The notes beneath the pieces were generated by a model. It did not search any database. It saw only the letters and a program-made list of their open reading frames with translations, and had not been told where the DNA came from. Of a stretch of 64,000 nt of DNA, positions 62,934 through 64,000 are shown in pieces. A program made the translations under genes and the position numbers. Origin of the DNA: Caballeronia sordidicola (GTDB lineage Bacteria; Pseudomonadota; Gammaproteobacteria; Burkholderiales; Burkholderiaceae); the NCBI RefSeq assembly GCF_000729995.1, contig NZ_JNFG01000215.1, positions 163,400 through 227,399 of the forward strand. The letters are read 5' to 3'. Every line of letters starts with the position of its first letter. The stretch's first letter is position 1.

Positions 62934-64000
62934 ATGAAACGACAAGCAAAACCGTGGTTGACGTCGACCCAGAAGGGGGAGATTTGGAAGCGCTGGCGCG
63001 CAGCGGAGTCTGTCAGCGAGATTAGTCGGGCGCTGGAGCGTGAAGTGGGCTCGGTGCATCGGATGCTTGCTAAGCGCGGTGGGATCGCACCGCCGCCAAG
63101 AAAGCGCTCGCCACGTGCACTGACGCCCGAGGAGCGCGAAGCGATCTCTCGAGGGCTGAGCGCAAACTGGTCTTCAAACCGCATTGCAGCGAGCCTGAAC
63201 CGAGCGCCATCGACGATCAGCCGGGAGATCGAACGCAACGGCGGCCCGATAAAGTACCGCGCCCAACAGGCCGACGCCAATGCCTGGAAGAGCGCGCTAC
63301 GGCCCAAAGCGTGTGCCCTTTCAAACCGGGCGCGACTACGCATGCTCGTGGCGAGTAAGCTCAAACAACAATGGGCACCTGCGCAGATATCGGGCTGGCT
63401 CAAACGGCAGTTTCCAGTCAATAAGCTCATGCATCTATCACACGAAACGATCTACCGAAGCCTGTATGTACAAGCCCGGGGCGTCCTTAAAAAAGAGCTG
63501 ATGGAGCATTTGCGCACCCATCGCGTGATGCGACGCGCTAAAAAAGCCACGGGCAGCGGACAAAACCGAGGGGCGATCATCGATGCTGTATCAATCAGCG
63601 AACGTCCCGCCGAAGTGGAAGACCGAGCGGTTCCCGGGCACTGGGAAGGTGACTTGATATCGGGCTCGAACAACTCGCATATTGCGACCCTGGTTGAACG
63701 CCAATCGCGCTTTGTGATGCTGGTGAAAGTCCAAGGCAAAGACACTACAAGCGTCGTGTCGGCACTGATCAAGCAGGTGAAGAAGCTGCCTAAGGAGTTG
63801 CGCCAAACGCTCACGTGGGACCGTGGCCGCGAACTGGCAAGCCACAAGACGTTCACGCTTGCCACAGAGGTCGACGTGTATTTCTGCGATCCACGAAGTC
63901 CTTGGCAACGCGGTAGCAACGAGAATACGAACGGCCTGCTACGTCAGTACTTCCCTAAAGGCACACGCCTGGATGGTTATTCACAAGCCGAGTTGAACAA
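62934..64000 (+). CDS. IS30-family transposase (partial, 3' end outside window)
   Basis: At least 355 residues from an ATG after GGAGGATGAG. N-terminal helix-turn-helix (SVSEISRALEREVGSVHRML; WSSNRIAASLNRAPSTISREIERNGG) and a DDE core: Asp in GHWEGDLI, Asp in TWDRGRELA and Glu in RGSNENTNGLLRQYF. These are the IS30 hallmarks. The element bounds the CaaD-like operon 173 bases downstream and may have moved or cut it. Confidence 0.92.
   Translation, partial: MKRQAKPWLTSTQKGEIWKRWRAAESVSEISRALEREVGSVHRMLAKRGGIAPPPRKRSPRALTPEEREAISRGLSANWSSNRIAASLNRAPSTISREIERNGGPIKYRAQQADANAWKSALRPKACALSNRARLRMLVASKLKQQWAPAQISGWLKRQFPVNKLMHLSHETIYRSLYVQARGVLKKELMEHLRTHRVMRRAKKATGSGQNRGAIIDAVSISERPAEVEDRAVPGHWEGDLISGSNNSHIATLVERQSRFVMLVKVQGKDTTSVVSALIKQVKKLPKELRQTLTWDRGRELASHKTFTLATEVDVYFCDPRSPWQRGSNENTNGLLRQYFPKGTRLDGYSQAELN

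Noticed and set aside
1..64000. tRNA, rRNA, CRISPR arrays, riboswitches and prophage
   Set aside because: I looked for their sequence hallmarks while reading and found none; small structured RNAs could be missed without a covariance-model search.

Overview
The window looks like a chromosomal stretch of a high-GC betaproteobacterium of the Burkholderiaceae (Paraburkholderia or Caballeronia type). Reasons: dense operons of GC-rich genes, many LysR/AraC/GntR regulators beside catabolic operons, several MFS carriers, MmgE/PrpD and beta-hydroxyacid dehydrogenase paralogues, and Burkholderia-like small Gly-rich lipoproteins. No rRNA, tRNA, CRISPR array or phage was seen. It reads as a mosaic of catabolic modules.

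Layout. 1-5.8 kb: signalling, with a partial MHYT-GGDEF-EAL protein and a large CheB-CheR-kinase-receiver fusion. 6.4-11.3 kb: MFS carrier, LysR regulator, aspartase/fumarase-family lyase, and a convergent threonine aldolase missing its N-terminus. 11.6-18.7 kb: AraC regulator followed by a ribitol operon (ABC importer, ribitol 2-dehydrogenase, pentulose kinase). 19.1-34.0 kb: a complete soluble diiron monooxygenase cluster of the propane (prm/mim) type. It comprises alcohol dehydrogenase, a COG0523 metallochaperone, a WD40 protein, small proteins, prmABCD, an amidohydrolase, a DUF59 protein, a GroEL-like chaperonin and a sigma-54 activator. I see two sigma-54 -24/-12 promoters and a shared upstream element. 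34.2-35.4 kb: an A/T-richer, translationally coupled two-gene unit of unknown function. 35.6-48.7 kb: a catabolic island (two MFS carriers, lactonase-like hydrolase, ALDH, three beta-hydroxyacid dehydrogenases, decarboxylase-like proteins, SDR, MmgE/PrpD) with a GntR regulator and a recurring GATTGTATGA-type element. 49.5-57.6 kb: D-amino-acid metabolism (FAD dehydrogenase, DadA-like oxidase, LysR, MFS, MlrC-type M81 protein, N-acyl-D-amino-acid deacylase), with the same 17-bp palindrome at two control regions. 57.8-62.8 kb: tautomerase-superfamily cluster. 62.9 kb to the end: an IS30-family transposase cut by the window edge.

The most striking finding is at 60.1-62.8 kb. Two small adjacent genes match the alpha and beta subunits of trans-3-chloroacrylic acid dehalogenase (CaaD), with beta-Pro1, alpha-Arg8, alpha-Arg11 and alpha-Glu52 all present. 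A nearby divergent gene has all four catalytic residues known from malonate semialdehyde decarboxylase (Pro1, Asp37, Arg73, Arg75). Together they would take a 3-haloacrylate (or an alkynoate) to malonate semialdehyde and then acetaldehyde. The alpha subunit naturally lacks Pro1 (it has Ala), and an MmgE/PrpD protein is encoded just upstream.

Gene starts were moved from the longest open frame where a ribosome binding site or family alignment favoured an internal start. Functional names rest on recognised motifs and remembered family sequences; no database search was possible.
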